Assembly: GCA_013397115.1 (NCBI GenBank)
Contig: VWZW01004074.1
Location: forward strand, 1,131,920 to 1,195,919
DNA: 64,000 nt
Direction: 5' to 3'
Source: Edolisoma coerulescens
Lineage: Eukaryota; Chordata; Aves; Passeriformes; Campephagidae
The notes beneath the pieces were generated by a model. The model did no database searches, was not told where the DNA came from, and saw nothing but the letters and a program-made list of their open reading frames with translations. Positions 24,181 through 36,098 of the stretch are shown here, piece after piece. Numbering within the stretch: the first letter of the stretch is position 1; the number at the start of each line of letters is the position of its first letter. Made by a program: the position numbers and the translations under genes.

Positions 24181-27100
24181 CATCAAGTCATCACAAGATA
24201 ACTTGCCTTTTGTCGTGGATTCCCAAGCAGCAGAGCAGGATCTGCCAAATCCAAAAGTGTGCCCAGCAATGATGCCTCAACAGCTTCTCTCAGGTGTCTT
24301 CTCAGCAGAAGGAGCTCTGCAAATGGGAGTTGCTCAGCGCTTGGACTAAGACAACCCTCGTTAAAACATTGCTGTGGCACTTTGCAGAGGTGGTTCTAAA
24401 TACATCACTCTCTGCCTTGCGTGATGTTTGTGTGATTTCCCGGGATATGAGGGGAAGTAATTTATACTGAGACTCTTCAATCAGCAATAAAAAGCTATTA
24501 TACAGCTGGAATACTTGGCTCGTGTTCCTGGTGCAGACGACAAGTTATGAACATCTGTGTTGCAATATGAGAAATATAATTAGACTGTCTGGTGAGGATG
24601 GTTGAGGGGCAGTCATTTGCAGAAAGTAGGGCAGCCTGGTTTGCACAGGAGGCTGCTTGCTGCTTTGCATACCTAGGGATGCCAAGGAAAAATCTCTGCT
24701 TCACAGAGGTGCCAAACCACGGAGCAGCATCACTAGACCCTCCAAAAGGGCACCAGACTCATGATGGTGTGACTTTGATTTAGTGAATTCCTAATTGTGT
24801 AGAAGAGCAGATTTGTTTTCACACAGAAGCTTTGAAGCTGTGATACTGTTTTCAATTGCTTGTCTGCTGCACAGAATAAAAAAAATAGGGAAGACCAGCA
24901 AGTGGGTGTAACAGCTGGGTACCTGGACTTTGGAAGTACTGGAAAAAACTGCCTGCTGCTTCCTTCTCTGCCTGTTGCTGCACAGATTGAATCTCAAGTC
25001 AGGATTTAAACAGTGAAATCCCTAGCTGGTGTCAAGTCTGACAGCCTGCTGCACACTGTCTTGCTCTGATACATCTGAACTCCCCTCACTACCAGCTCCA
25101 GAGGCAGAAGAACAGCCCTTGGGATGCTTCTTCTCTGTAATTCACGGTGGGGCCTGAAAGTGGGAACACTGCTCGCCCTCTGCATTTATCAGGGTGTGGG
25201 CGGTGGAGAGGTGTCTGTGGGCAGTGGAGCGGGGCTCCTGCTCGGAAGCTCCCCGTGTGACTGCGGCACAGACTGGCAGGAGCTGAGGAATAGCTGGACG
25301 CTATTTCTGTTTTATCTCCTCAGAGTGAGGCATGTATTTAGCAGCCTTTCAGCAGTCAGAACTCACATCCAGAGCTGGAGCAGGGATGTACAATGGACAG
25401 CAATATTCCCCGGTAGCATCTTTCGGTCTCAGTCTGGACAGGGCTGGATTTTGATCCCCGTGTTTAATCCCACCTGTGCCATCTGGGCATTCCCTTAAGG
25501 GAGCCACCTGGGGAGGCAGATTTTGTGAACAAGGGCCAGGTGTGTATTTCTTAGAGAACAGCTATCTGAGGTTGAGTATTTGTTGTTGCTCCCCATCTCT
25601 GGGGTGTGAACGTGTCACACAGATGTACAAAGGGGCCTGTGTTACCCATCCCATAAACCTCTGCTCCCTCAGCCCTAGAGAGATGGGTTTTAGTCAAGCT
25701 ACTGTGCAAATGAAGCTACATCTTGTTGGTCGTACAACTAAAAAGAAGAGATTGGAAACTCCTCAGAGCAGAGGCTGTCTGTATTGGTGCCTATTATAGC
25801 TCACACATCCCTGAGAGGCAATGCCTCATAATTAATCGCTAAATAATTAATAATAAGAAGAAGCAGATACTACTCAGGAAGTAATTAACCTCCTTAGGCT
25901 TACAGGGAAGCCTTATGGAAAGGAAGAGTAATTAAAGGCTTTTTAAATAACACAGAAAAATCCCCACTGACCTCAGTCAGGACAGGTTTAGGAATTGAGT
26001 CCAGTAGGATTTCCTTAGATATCAAATAAGAATAACTTTGTTCCTGTAGGTAAAATTTCCCAATCTGTTTTTTTTTGTTAATCCATCTGTACCAGCGTGC
26101 AGCCTGGAAGAATAATTTTATTTTTATTTCATTTTTTTAATGACAGTATGAAATGGTTAGTTATAAGGTATGCTGGAATTTTCCTTGGAAAGCAAGCAGG
26201 TGGCTAACTCACATTGGAATAGGGGTTTTCACAATTTCAGTCAGGCAGTACCATACAATGGATGAAAGTAAGACCTGGATGGCAAAATTAGTTTGCAAGA
26301 GGTATCTTTAGGTACCACGATCCATCCACAAAGGCACAGAGAGCACATAGCACCTTCTTTTGTTCATAGCTGAAAGAGGCTTTTGCACTAATTGCCATGT
26401 TCCTTCAGATGAATTCACACAGTCCTGTAGAGATGTGCTTTTCTGGGACTTTGGAGCTATCACGGCTGAGAGAGCTGGAAGCATCAGCTGAGTATATCAG
26501 AACACGCAACTACTCGATATCACTTCATCAAGGTAAGCCTTGCAACTTCTGATTTATAACTTCATTGGTCTCTTCTTGCAAATAAAAATGAAATAAAAGA
26601 CACAACCTCCTCAAAGCCTTGCAGGGTATTTCTAAACCAGGGTGAGTTAGAGGTCTGAATTTCATGGTTCCCAACAGCTTTCATAATGGGCCCCCTTCAA
26701 AGGTGCGTGTCTCAAGAGTGTCTTGATGCACTGGTAATGAACACCTCATGGCTTTCAGAATTCACCAATGTCCTTTACAAGTCCTTCAATTTTTCTTTAT
26801 CTTCTCATTATACAGGCCATTCCTCTCTCTTGATACCAGGTAAAGGGGATTATATTATGCTGCTTTTGTCAAATGTGTGACAGAGAGTATGAGAAAATGT
26901 CAGTCATTTTGGTTCTGTCTTTGGGGCTCTGAGGAAGTTCTGTCTCTCAAGAAACTTCCTGTTTTGTTAGCTCAGATGTATTTGGCAAACTTAGAGCTCA
27001 ATACTCCCTAGTGCAGCGGAAAATGAAATTACCTTTTATTCTCCTGAAGCCACTTTTGAAGGGATATTGTGCATGGCATGACTTTACCAGTTCAGTAATC

Positions 27101-28031
27101 CACTTTACCTGCATTCCTGCCCTGGTATGTGGCCCGAGATAAGTCGTACTAGACATCCTTGAGAAGGTGGGTGGCCTGGGGCTATGCTGTATCCCTGGGG
27201 CAATTCTGGGGAAGCCCATTTGGTCCCTGTGCTCCCCATCCCCCTTCACCAGTGCAGCTTAACCAGCAGCTCCAGGCTTAGCCCTGATGGAACCCCTGGT
27301 CCCAGCCCAGTGCATTCAGCCCCCAACCTGTCACAGGAAATCTCAGCCAGACCTTGTTTCTTCACACCTGGGAGACCAAGAAGTCTCCCCAGCCCTGGCT
27401 TTCCTTCTACCACAGTGCCTCCTCCTTTGAACACCAGGTGCATGGAACTTCAGTGGCTGTGAAGGTGTAGCAGAAACCCCTAGCAGAGTTAGGGTCTCCT
27501 GCTTGCTGACATCCCTAATCTGGCCAAGTGGCTCGCTGCTGTGGAAAGGACAGCTGTATCCTGCTCCCTCCCCCTGGGCCCACTGCTGCATTTCTGCCAG
27601 CTCCCTTGCATTAATTGATCCATCTGATGAGATGGGAGGGATTGCAAACACACCTCCATGCCCCTGACAAGATTAATTTTCCAGTGGTGTTATCCCCATG
27701 CAATTGCACGTTCTCTGGATCCAAGGCAAGGGAGATGGAAGAAACACAAGGGAGAGAGTAGGACTCTAAAACAGCCCACAAAGGGCTGCTGGTCCTGTTG
27801 AACACTAGATGGACATTTGCTCTCCTGTGATTTACACACTTTCCTAAGTCCTCATCTGGAGCCACCTTTCCCCAAGGTCATCTCAGATAGGAAGGAGCTT
27901 CCCAGCTGAGTCTTGTTAGCCGAGCTAGGAGCTGCTCTTCACTGTTGTGGCTGGGAGCAGGGACAGACCAATGCAGCCCTTCTGCAGTACAGGGGGGAGC
28001 ACTTAAAGCTATAGGATCTCCCACAGAAATG
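24181..28031. other. unique noncoding stretch, no gene seen
   Basis: No exon or repeat family is recognised. A dense cluster of TAATTA motifs lies at 25829-25934 and is listed separately. The 124-codon frame at 25124-25498 and others show no family signature. Isolated splice-donor-like words (for example CAAGGTAAGCC near 26530) occur without a supporting open frame. Confidence 0.6.
25829..25934. promoter_or_regulatory. cluster of four TAATTA motifs, candidate enhancer
   Basis: TAATTA occurs at 25829-25834, 25844-25849, 25882-25887 and 25929-25934, four times in 106 bases. The word is self-complementary, so each copy counts on both strands. Many homeodomain proteins bind this core (established). 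Clusters like this are common in conserved developmental enhancers of gene deserts, but the local AT-richness also raises chance occurrence. Function is inference. Confidence 0.25.
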
Positions 28032-28101
28032 CTGTTCTCTGCCTAGACATCACTCTTGTTTCCATCCTGTTCTCTGCCTGGACATTACTCTTGTTTCCAT
28101 C
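28032..28101 (+). repeat. 35-base tandem duplication
   Basis: 28032-28066 and 28067-28101 are head-to-tail copies that differ at two positions (about 94% identity). This is a recent local duplication. The unit contains 'ctgttctctgcct' and 'cactcttgtttccatc'. No coding frame or motif explains it. Confidence 0.9.
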
Positions 28102-28642
28102 CCAAGGACCCCAGGCTAGCTAGTAAGGTACATCTACTGACAGTATGGTATAGCTCAGTCAGTGTGATAAGTATGGAGCCATTGTGTACTAAATATTAAT
28201 ACTACATGTGGATTTGACCCATCTGGGTGGTTTAGGAGTCATTAAATTCCAAAAGAATTCACTGGAATGTCCCTTGTCACCGGAGGGCATCCAAAGAGCT
28301 TGAACAAGAGGCAGAAGGAGGTAAGATAGGGAAAAAAAGCCTCCAGTGGAAGAGGTGAGAGCTCAGGTGGCAGTGGCAGGAGAGTTTTCCCTTAGGGAAA
28401 AGCATTTCAGGATATTTCCTTCCTGCTGGCACCTGTCCTCCAGTTCCCAGTGCCCCAGCACTTCTCTTCAGCCAGGCAGGAAACCCAGCCACTGAAATGA
28501 TCTACATGACAAGAGAACACAAAAACCTACAAACCTCCAACGCCACAGACAGCGTTGCACAGCAGCAGAGAGTCCTTGGAGTGCTAACAAACATCTACAG
28601 GCCACTAACAGCTGGTGCCACCACATCCCTGGGTCCAGAGTC
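28102..28642. other. unique noncoding stretch, no gene seen
   Basis: No exon or named repeat is recognised before the SINE. Only short open frames are present. Confidence 0.6.
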
Positions 28643-28772
28643 TGGGGTTAGCTCAGTTTTGATCAGAGCATGGTGCTGGTAACACCAAGATTGTGGGTTT
28701 GATCCCTGTATGGGCCACTCACTAAACAGCTGGACTTGGTGATCTTTGTGGATCCAGCTCTGTTCTGTGAAT
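28643..28772 (+). mobile_element. tRNA-Ile-derived SINE with CR1-like tail, TguSINE1-like
   Basis: The first 75 bases (28643-28717) read like a tRNA-Ile gene: 'ggttagctcagttttgatc', 'agagcatggtgctggtaac', 'gtgggtttgatccctgta' and 'tgggcca'. They carry recognisable polymerase III A-box and B-box regions, but the anticodon loop is ctggtaa, not the isoleucine ctaataa, and the B box has a T where C is usual. It is therefore not a working tRNA. The next part, 'ctggacttggtgatctttgtggatcc', resembles the CR1 3' UTR, which would let the CR1 machinery mobilise it. This layout is that of TguSINE1, known to me from passerine birds. No clean target-site duplication is seen. It is the best clue to the host group. 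Confidence 0.75.
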
Positions 28773-30061
28773 TATCTGGTCCCAGATCCCTCAGGGCCTT
28801 TCTGCTGAGTTTGGTGAGCCATAAGCTACTCTTGTGTGCAAAGCATTTGCAGAGTCTAGCAATTCAGGTGCTCAATAGAGGGATCCACATTATAGAATTA
28901 TGGCCTATAACTCTATGCAATCTCTTCAAAATTATCTTTCACCTGCAGGGCACTGATACTTCAGTCCCTTAATGCTGAGGCCTGCCTGTTTTGGGATGTC
29001 TGGGACCTATGTTCCCCCAGGCACACGCCTGGTGACAGCAGCAGCTGCTGTATGTGAAAGGAGAAAAACCTGGTTTGAGCCTGTAGTTCCCACCCCTAAT
29101 ATACATTTTAACGTTTTGTTCTCACTTAAGACATTATTGCATAAATGCTCTACCACTGCCCTAAGGGGATGTTTTAGAGTGTTTTGATTCCTTTATGTTG
29201 TTTTCTTTTTATTCGGTATGCCAAACCGAGCAGCTGAGAGCCTAATGCAGACACTAGGAAGATGGAATGGTCCCAGCATCACCATGACACAACTCTCCCT
29301 GCAGCAGCAGGTGGCTGAGAAAGTGAATTTTGTGGAGAGAGAAGCAGGAGTATTCTATATTTTCAGTAAGAAATCTCAAGCAAGACTGCACTGACAAGGG
29401 CCTGATGCATACAGGGAAAACATCAGTGGTAAATTACAATGAAAATAAGCATCAGCCCCAGGCTTTACTCGGGGAATGATTTTCCAGCCCCACTCAGAGT
29501 AAATTTTTCCCTTTTCTCAACCCCCACAACAATTATGCTAACCCTTTTCTGGACCTCCAAGTAATCAACTCAACTTCTCAACAATAAAAAACTCTCTATG
29601 CATGACTGGTTTTGCCCCCTCTGGCTGCTGTGGCAGTCCCTGTCCATCCCCACACCAAAGCTAGTTCTGAGCTTTCTCATTCTCTCCCTCAACCCTAACC
29701 ATTGACTTCTCAATCCTAGCCAGTGACTTACCCTTAAGACAGCATTCCCACTGCCCAGATACTCAGTATTCCTCAGAGATGGATTCTGCTATTAGCTTTC
29801 AGTTTCCTTGGGCAGTTTCTGTTGGCACCACTGACACATGTCCAGCGGGCTGGAGGTTTCAGCTTTTCCTTTACATCAGCCCTCACCCTAATTTGAGCCC
29901 TAAAAGCATCCCAGCCCTCCCACAGACTAAGCATTCCCCAGCAGAGGGTGCTTTTTCTGGCTGCTGTTTTCTTTTAGTGTGCTCCTCCCAGCCCCCATCT
30001 AACCATAGCTCTGGGCTTTCACTTCTCCTGTCCTTTAGGGAGCATCCCTGCTCTTGCTGCT
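28773..30061. other. unique noncoding stretch, no gene seen
   Basis: No exon or repeat family is recognised. 29480-30060 is C-rich on the plus strand, with scattered 'aaccctaa', 'caaccct' and 'caccctaa' words but no regular array. The 198-codon frame starting at 29779 runs into the CR1 fragments at 30062-30375 and is judged to be chance. Confidence 0.6.
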
Positions 30062-30240
30062 TGGAGGCTTGGTGGGCTTGTTCTGGTCTCTCCACGTGTC
30101 TCTTGTACTGGGGAGTCCAGGACTGGGCACAGCAGTCCAGGTGTGGCCTCACCAGTGCTAAGCAAAGAAGGGTCATGTCCCTTGACCTGATGGAAACACT
30201 CCTCCTAATGCAGCCCCACCTACTGGTAGTTGAAGCTCCT
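30062..30240 (-). mobile_element. CR1 ORF2 fragment, inverted part of a split copy
   Basis: The plus strand reads as the reverse complement of CR1 ORF2: 'tgtctcttgtactggggag', 'gactgggcacagcagtcc', 'ggtgtggcctcaccagtgc', 'ccttgacctgatgg' and 'cctcctaatgcagcccc'. On the minus strand this gives [14 protein letters not shown] and PQYKRHVER, the C-terminal part of the reverse transcriptase protein. Its downstream edge, in CR1 order, lies at the left near 30062, where 'ccaccaag' still fits. The sense fragment at 30260-30451 carries the next piece of CR1. Together they look like one copy with its 5' part inverted. Confidence 0.8.
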
Positions 30241-30259
30241 GCCTTTCTTTTGGCAGACC

Positions 30260-30451
30260 CTTTCCAGCCCTCTTCCAGCTGTAGCTCTGAGGGGATGGGA
30301 TTTATTCAGCCTTTTTCAGAAAAGGCAGAAGGAGAAATTTATTGCTGTTTGCAGCTACCTGATGAGAGGGTGTAGAGAAGATGGAGCCAGGTTCTTCCCA
30401 GAGACATACAGTGGCAGGACAAGAGGCCACAAGATGCTAGCTGGGACTTGA
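30260..30451 (+). mobile_element. CR1 ORF2 fragment, sense part of a split copy
   Basis: The plus strand matches the CR1 segment that follows directly after the piece in the inverted neighbour: 'ggatttattcagcc', 'aaaaggcagaaggag', 'ttattgctgtttgcagc', 'acctgatgagagggtgtag' and 'ggcaggacaagaggccac'. The translation contains DLFSLFQKRQKEKF in one register and GCREDGARFF and GRTRGHKM in another, corresponding to the CR1 ORF2 C-terminus. It ends near 30451, so the CR1 3' UTR is missing. Confidence 0.75.
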
Positions 30452-33400
30452 AAGCCTACTTTTTTGAGCAACAGTTGCATGGGACCAATATCTAAACAAC
30501 TGCTGGCCCACTAACACACGGCTTCACAGCCCTTATTGACAGTAGGAAATAATTGTAGCTGACCCAAAATCTGACTCTTTAAAATTTTCTTCACATAGAC
30601 TTTCAGGATTAGAACAGGTGTCCAAATTTATGCCTTGCCTATCCTGCACAGTTTAAAGGAACTTGGGAACTCAGGCCCTTTAGAAAAACTCTGGCATGGT
30701 AATGGCAAGGGGAAAGAATTTACACGCCTGGAGGTGAAAGTTGGGAAAGTCCCAAATAACTCAATTTCTGCTGCGCTTTTCCCTTTCCTGAGGCAAGAGC
30801 CCTTCCTGTCTTCACCTCCTCTTCTCTCACCCATAAGCAAATTCAAACCTCCTTAACACTTGCCCATTTTGCCTGGAAGCATTATCTAGATTCTTCCTCA
30901 TGTTGTTTCACTACCTGCAAGTGACCTGACATCCTCACTGACATTTCACCCCTTTCACACAAGTGACTCCAGAGTCCCTCAGCATTGGGGGTTTTTCCTC
31001 CTTTTATCTCCTTTCTTTCTCTTCCTCTTCCCTGCCTAAACACCTGTTGGAGAGAAAAGGAGGCATTAAAAAGAGGCATCCTCGCTGTGGGAGCAGGGAG
31101 GGGCTGCTGCCCCTGACTCAGTGCAGTGTTAGATTAGGGCAGACTCGCTCAGACTTCAGCAAATCGCGGTGTGTTCCAACTGCTCACTCAGATATTTTGC
31201 CAGAGGGGAAAGCCTTTACTTTCCCTCTGAATTCATCCATCACCAGGCAGAGCACACTCATCAAAAATGTGGAATCTGGCATTGCTGCAGGATCATTATA
31301 AGGGTTTAAAAGAGAACATTTCACTGCCCTATATATCTTGTCAGACCACACCTGACAGGTCAGCTGGGGAAGTGACTGCCCTTCCCAGCTGAAGCACTGG
31401 CTTGAGAAGTGTCATATACAGGCACAGGTCAGCTCAACCCAATCCCCCTAAGCTGGGAAACCCAGAAATTCAGACCTAACATAACATTTACAGCATCTGC
31501 CCAACTTTCTGTATTCTGTGTCTCTCTCATAACGGAGTGGTGACCCATTTACATGTGACTTTGTCTAGTCCTTATCTCAACCTGCTTATCTTGATGGCTC
31601 TAAAGGCAATGAGATTCATGGGTGAACCTTATCCCATGAAAATAGTTATTTATGATTAACAAAAATTAGAAGATTTGTCCAGAACTGATCAAGATGTTGA
31701 AATCGAGGTGTTTAGTTACGGCAAGGAAAATTCCTGTGTACTACCATTTTGGTTTTGCAAAATCAAATTTTAAGAAGTGTACTGAAATACAAATGATAGA
31801 AAAGCAGGAATGGCTCCTTTTCAGCAATAAAGCCCTAGAGCGTTAATATTATCAAGCAAACTGGAAGTAAAACCAAACTCCACATTACTTATGATGCACT
31901 GTTTCTATCAATACACAGCTGACATTAATTCAAGAGTGTCTGGTTTCAGTGTAGCTTGTACTTTGTTCTGCTGTCAGTGCTTACTCAAAGTACCAGGCCG
32001 AAGCTACAAAATCAGATTGCAGGCTGTTTGAATCAAGTGTCTGTTGAAGCTAATTCATCACAGTAAAAAAATGGTTATGAGATATTAGCAGCTACTGAGG
32101 CTTCACTCACTTTTCCATACTTTCTTTTTATTGCCTGCATAAAGAAGACCAATTGCTGCTTGTCAATATGCAAAAAAAAAAAAAAAATCTTGTTTGCTAT
32201 GACATTAAGCAAATTCTCTCACTACCCCAGCATATAAATGCCTTGAAGGTGAGAGAGGGTGAAAAAGAAGAAGTAAAAAAATAAAGAAAAAAACCTAAGA
32301 AGGAAAGCAACCGATAGGAAAGGTTTTACAGGGCAAGCAAAACCACTAACAGAAAAGAGGAATGTGAAGGATGGTGAGAAAGGCTGTTCCTGAGTCAGTG
32401 TCCCAGCCCCAGGCCCAGCACCTGTGCACTGACCTGGACACCTGCCCACACCAAAGGTGGCACCACAGCTTCCTTCAGCCATGTGTGGTGTCACTCTCCT
32501 TTGCCTCGAGAACAACAGAGGGCCATGGTATTGTGCTATTTTATCATTAATTTCATTTCCAGCAGCACCAAGAAAACTCACACACAGGAATGGAGTGGAG
32601 GCAAAGTAGACATCAAAACTATTTTCTCTCTTAAGCTTTCAGAGTAGAGGCTGGATGCAGGTAATAGAGAAACATCCTTTTTATTCCCCATATCTTTAAA
32701 TGTAAGAAGGAATGGTCTTGTTGAGGATTTTGCCATAGGGTACACGGAAGAGAGGGGGAGAGAGGAGGACATAGGAATTTGGAAGAAGCAAGGAAGGAAT
32801 ATGCAAAGATTTCAGGAGCTTCCTGTCCAAAACAGGTTTAGAGCTGCTATACCATCACTTTGAAAATTAGCAGTATTAGGCATGATGCATCTTCTGTAAG
32901 CAATTGTCATTGGAGCATCCTCCAGGATGCAGATAACAAGCACAATAGGACTGCAGCACTCTACACGTTTATATACAAGAGCCAAGCATGATGTGGTTCC
33001 ACAGAAACTAATTATACCTAGTACTCATAAGATGATGAGAAGTGGTAAAAGTATAACTATCAGTTTTCCAGCATGACCGCTGCATGCAGTAAATGTGGCA
33101 GAGTTGACACCTTAGTGGAGGAAAATGGGTAAAATATCTTTTTATTTCACCAGTACATTCTTTTAACTCCTACTAGTGTTTGAAATCCTGATGTTCCCAG
33201 CAGAAGTGATGGCCTGGCAAATTTTTCTTCTGCCTCATTTTTCCCCTAATCATTTGTGGACAATTAATTGCCACCGATTAGCATCCCAGCCCTTGTAAAA
33301 TAGGCCCTTTTATTTTTTTTTTACCTCAGTTATAAAAAAAGATGGTTTCAGCATAGTGCGGTGGACTTGTCATAAACATTTAAGATGTACCAAAGTGTCA

Positions 33401-35997
33401 TATTTTCTAGGCAGTATAATAGCATTCCATTTATTTTTTCCCAAGGACTAAACTTAGAAATGAATGGCTTTATGAAGAAGCTAGTCTCATAGTGAAGCTG
33501 ACTGTTTCCATTCTTTCACCATCAGGCTCCTCAGCAAAATAATTTCCCTTTAATTAAGCCCTATGAAGTAAATTTCATGGCAATTGATTTAATAAAAATA
33601 TATGATGCAAAATAACATGTGGAAAAACACCTTAAAGAAAAGCAGAAGGATTCCCTGAGCAGAGCAGGTAATGGGAAAACTACTGGAAATGAGGTTAGAA
33701 AAACAATAAAAGGGAAGCTTTTATAGATTGTTTTACATCTTTCTGTTTTTGTAACGGTTAGATAGATGTAGCCCTTGCTACCTTCCTCATTTTCTACTGT
33801 AAAAGATGTTTGAGAAGCTGTCCTTCTTTTCTCCTTCTACCCAATTATTAATCTATTTTCTAAATTAATAATACAATTAGTTCTGATGTTAATGCCTTCT
33901 GGAGTAAATACACATATTTTTTTGACTTACTTTTTGATCTATGCATGTTTTTGAGTTTCAGGTGAGAGCTGTTTTCTGTTTCTTGTCCAAACCCTCTTGC
34001 TAATACTCTTGTGCCCTGTTGCGCAAGTGTTACTATGTATTTTCTAGAAAACCTGTGGGGCAGTGTTAAGGCAAAATATCCTCTGCCTGCACTCCTCATT
34101 TCAAGTACTGTTTGTTTAAAATGTGGAGGTGGTAGGGACTATCCAGTTGTGAAGATTCATAACACAGTATGTGGTAATTTTGGGGCCATCCTTAGGAAAA
34201 TGTATCTCTCTGTAGCACATCTTTTCTCTCTGTCCCGGCCTCCTCAGGAGCCATGCAAAGGCAGCTTCCTATCTGTCATTTGCCATCATCTGTCTCTTTA
34301 CGGTGCGAATGATCCCTAGAAGTTATTGTTGCAGAAAGCAGGATTTTTCTATGTTGATCTCTTCCCAGGGAAGTTCACAGGAGGAAAAGCTGTTCAGTAG
34401 GGCATATGGACAAGCTGGTCAGAGGAAATGGAGTCACAGCAAAATGATGAACTCCTGGAAAGTACTGAAAGGTTGCAAGAACACGAGCAAGATTGCAAGG
34501 ACAGGGGAAGGTACCCAGGGAGTGCTGTGAAAAGTTGAGTGGAGCAAACCTTGGGCAAACTTCAGCAACTCAGATCCAGAAAAAATTGTGATTTTCGCAT
34601 GGGTGCTTGACTCTTCTTGAGAACATTGCTAGCTGGATAAGAGCCCTTATGGTTTCAAGGACTCAACATGTGTCTGAGGTAGCATCAGGCAGTCTGATTT
34701 TAGTGTGATTAGTTGCAGATTTCATGTCTGAAAAATTAGCCCAACAGCCTCATAAGAACAATTGTTTTGGAGAGAGATAGGATTTTTTCCCAAGTTTTCT
34801 TTAAGGCAAAAGTCTTTGACTGTCATTCTGTAGATATTGCTTGTTTTGATCTCAGCCAGCATCAGAAAAAAATAAGCTCAAATACAAAATATTTTCTTTT
34901 GGTTTTAGGATTAATTTAAGTTTCTTTAGGAATCCTTTAGAAACACAAATACATCTCAACTCAGGCTGGGACCGGAGCTTCAGATTCAGATCTTATTTTA
35001 GTTTAATTTTCTTTACTGAACCAAACCATCAGTCTTTCCTGGCAGGCAGTCTACCCCAACTAGAATATTTTCCATAGTGAGCTCCAGATAGCCAGCATAC
35101 TAATGCATGCCTTTAAAGAAAGAAGAAATACCCTGAGTCCTGATGCATTCAATCAAAACAGTAAACAGTGATTTCCAACCAGGCTTTTCCACAACAGAGT
35201 AAAGCAAGGGGAGAAGCAATCATTGCTTTCTGAAATCAGCCATGTCAGCCCTTGACACAAAGGAGGTTGGTGAAGAAAGGTTAGCTCTGGTGTCATCCTG
35301 CCATTAGGTCTGAGCGCCTCTGAGAGATCTCTCGTACAACCTGCCATTCACAGATCCCCAAGGATTTCTTTTTAAATGAAAGGTTGCAAAAATCTCATTC
35401 CCTATTCCAGCACTGCACACACAACATGTTCCCCTTCCCCCCATCCACCACAAGAAGCTAATGGGAATCAGGTCCTTAATGGAGGGCAATGGCAATTCTG
35501 CACAGGTGGGAAGGCATAAAACATTTTCCAGCCAACCAGTTTTGACTTGTGGTCAATGAAATACTAATACATGACCTTCATAATTTTCCCTTTCCATTAA
35601 AAATCTCAGGACACTGGAACTAAGGTGTTTAAAAACATTTCTGCTTCCCGGTAATCAGTGTTTAAAAGAGAAATAAAAATATATCTGTGCTCCTTGAACT
35701 TGTGATCAGAAAGGTTCCTCCAGACTGACTCCAGTCTTAGATACCACTGTTCTTTTTAAAGGATTTTGAATGCAACTGAATGTGAGAGATAGATAACTCT
35801 GCATATCCAACCAATATTTGCCCCTGAAGATGAAGAGATAAAAGGTTCTTGCTTCAGCCACACCACTGCTGGATTTTTACACTGATACCTCCTGCGCAAC
35901 AGTATTCAAGAAAGCTGTGTACGGTCTAAGAGACTGGAACTACCTATAACACGAAGGCTGGTTGAATGAAAAACTTAGCAAATGTTCTGTCTTTTCC
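30452..35997. other. unique noncoding stretch, no gene seen
   Basis: No exon or named repeat is recognised. It contains a small stem at 31360-31392 (TCAGCTGG.. and CCAGCTGA arms) and a run of 16 A at 32172-32187 with no upstream AATAAA. There are AT-rich blocks at 33240-33310 and 33540-33620 with ATTAATTG and TTTAATTAAG words that have the look of conserved noncoding DNA. Open frames are 119 codons or fewer with no signature. Confidence 0.6.
32172..32187. repeat. A16 homopolymer
   Basis: Sixteen A in a row. No retroposed sequence or polyadenylation signal is recognised upstream, so it is annotated as a simple repeat only. Confidence 0.85.
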
Positions 35998-36098
35998 TGA
36001 ATGTTGATTTATGTTGCAGGGTGGAAAGATAGCTGGTTTAAGCAGGAATGTCGATTTATTTTGTAGGGTGGAATGATAGCTCTTTCAATCAGGAATGT
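35998..36098 (+). repeat. 47-base tandem duplication with a partial third copy
   Basis: 35998-36044 and 36045-36091 align over their full 47 bases with 9 differences (about 81% identity). A third copy begins at 36092 (GGAATGT) and stops after seven bases. The units share 'gatttat', 'agggtgga' and 'gatagct'. The divergence shows that it is an old duplication. No coding or RNA explanation is seen. Confidence 0.85.

Noticed and set aside
28643..28717. tRNA-Ile gene
   Set aside because: The anticodon loop is ctggtaa instead of ctaataa and the B box is altered, and the sequence runs into a CR1-like tail. It is a SINE head, not a working tRNA.
29480..29760. Telomere-like repeat, from scattered 'aaccctaa' words (also near 38280-38350)
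   Set aside because: The words are isolated and never form two or more adjacent TTAGGG units.
29779..30375. 198-codon open frame on the plus strand, the longest in the window
   Set aside because: Its last third runs through the CR1 pieces, first against CR1 sense and then along it in a broken register. The first part has no recognisable family.
32172..32187. A16 run as the tail of a processed pseudogene
   Set aside because: No AATAAA lies upstream and no gene-like or repeat-like body adjoins. The same holds for the T-runs at 20741 and 22362 read on the minus strand.
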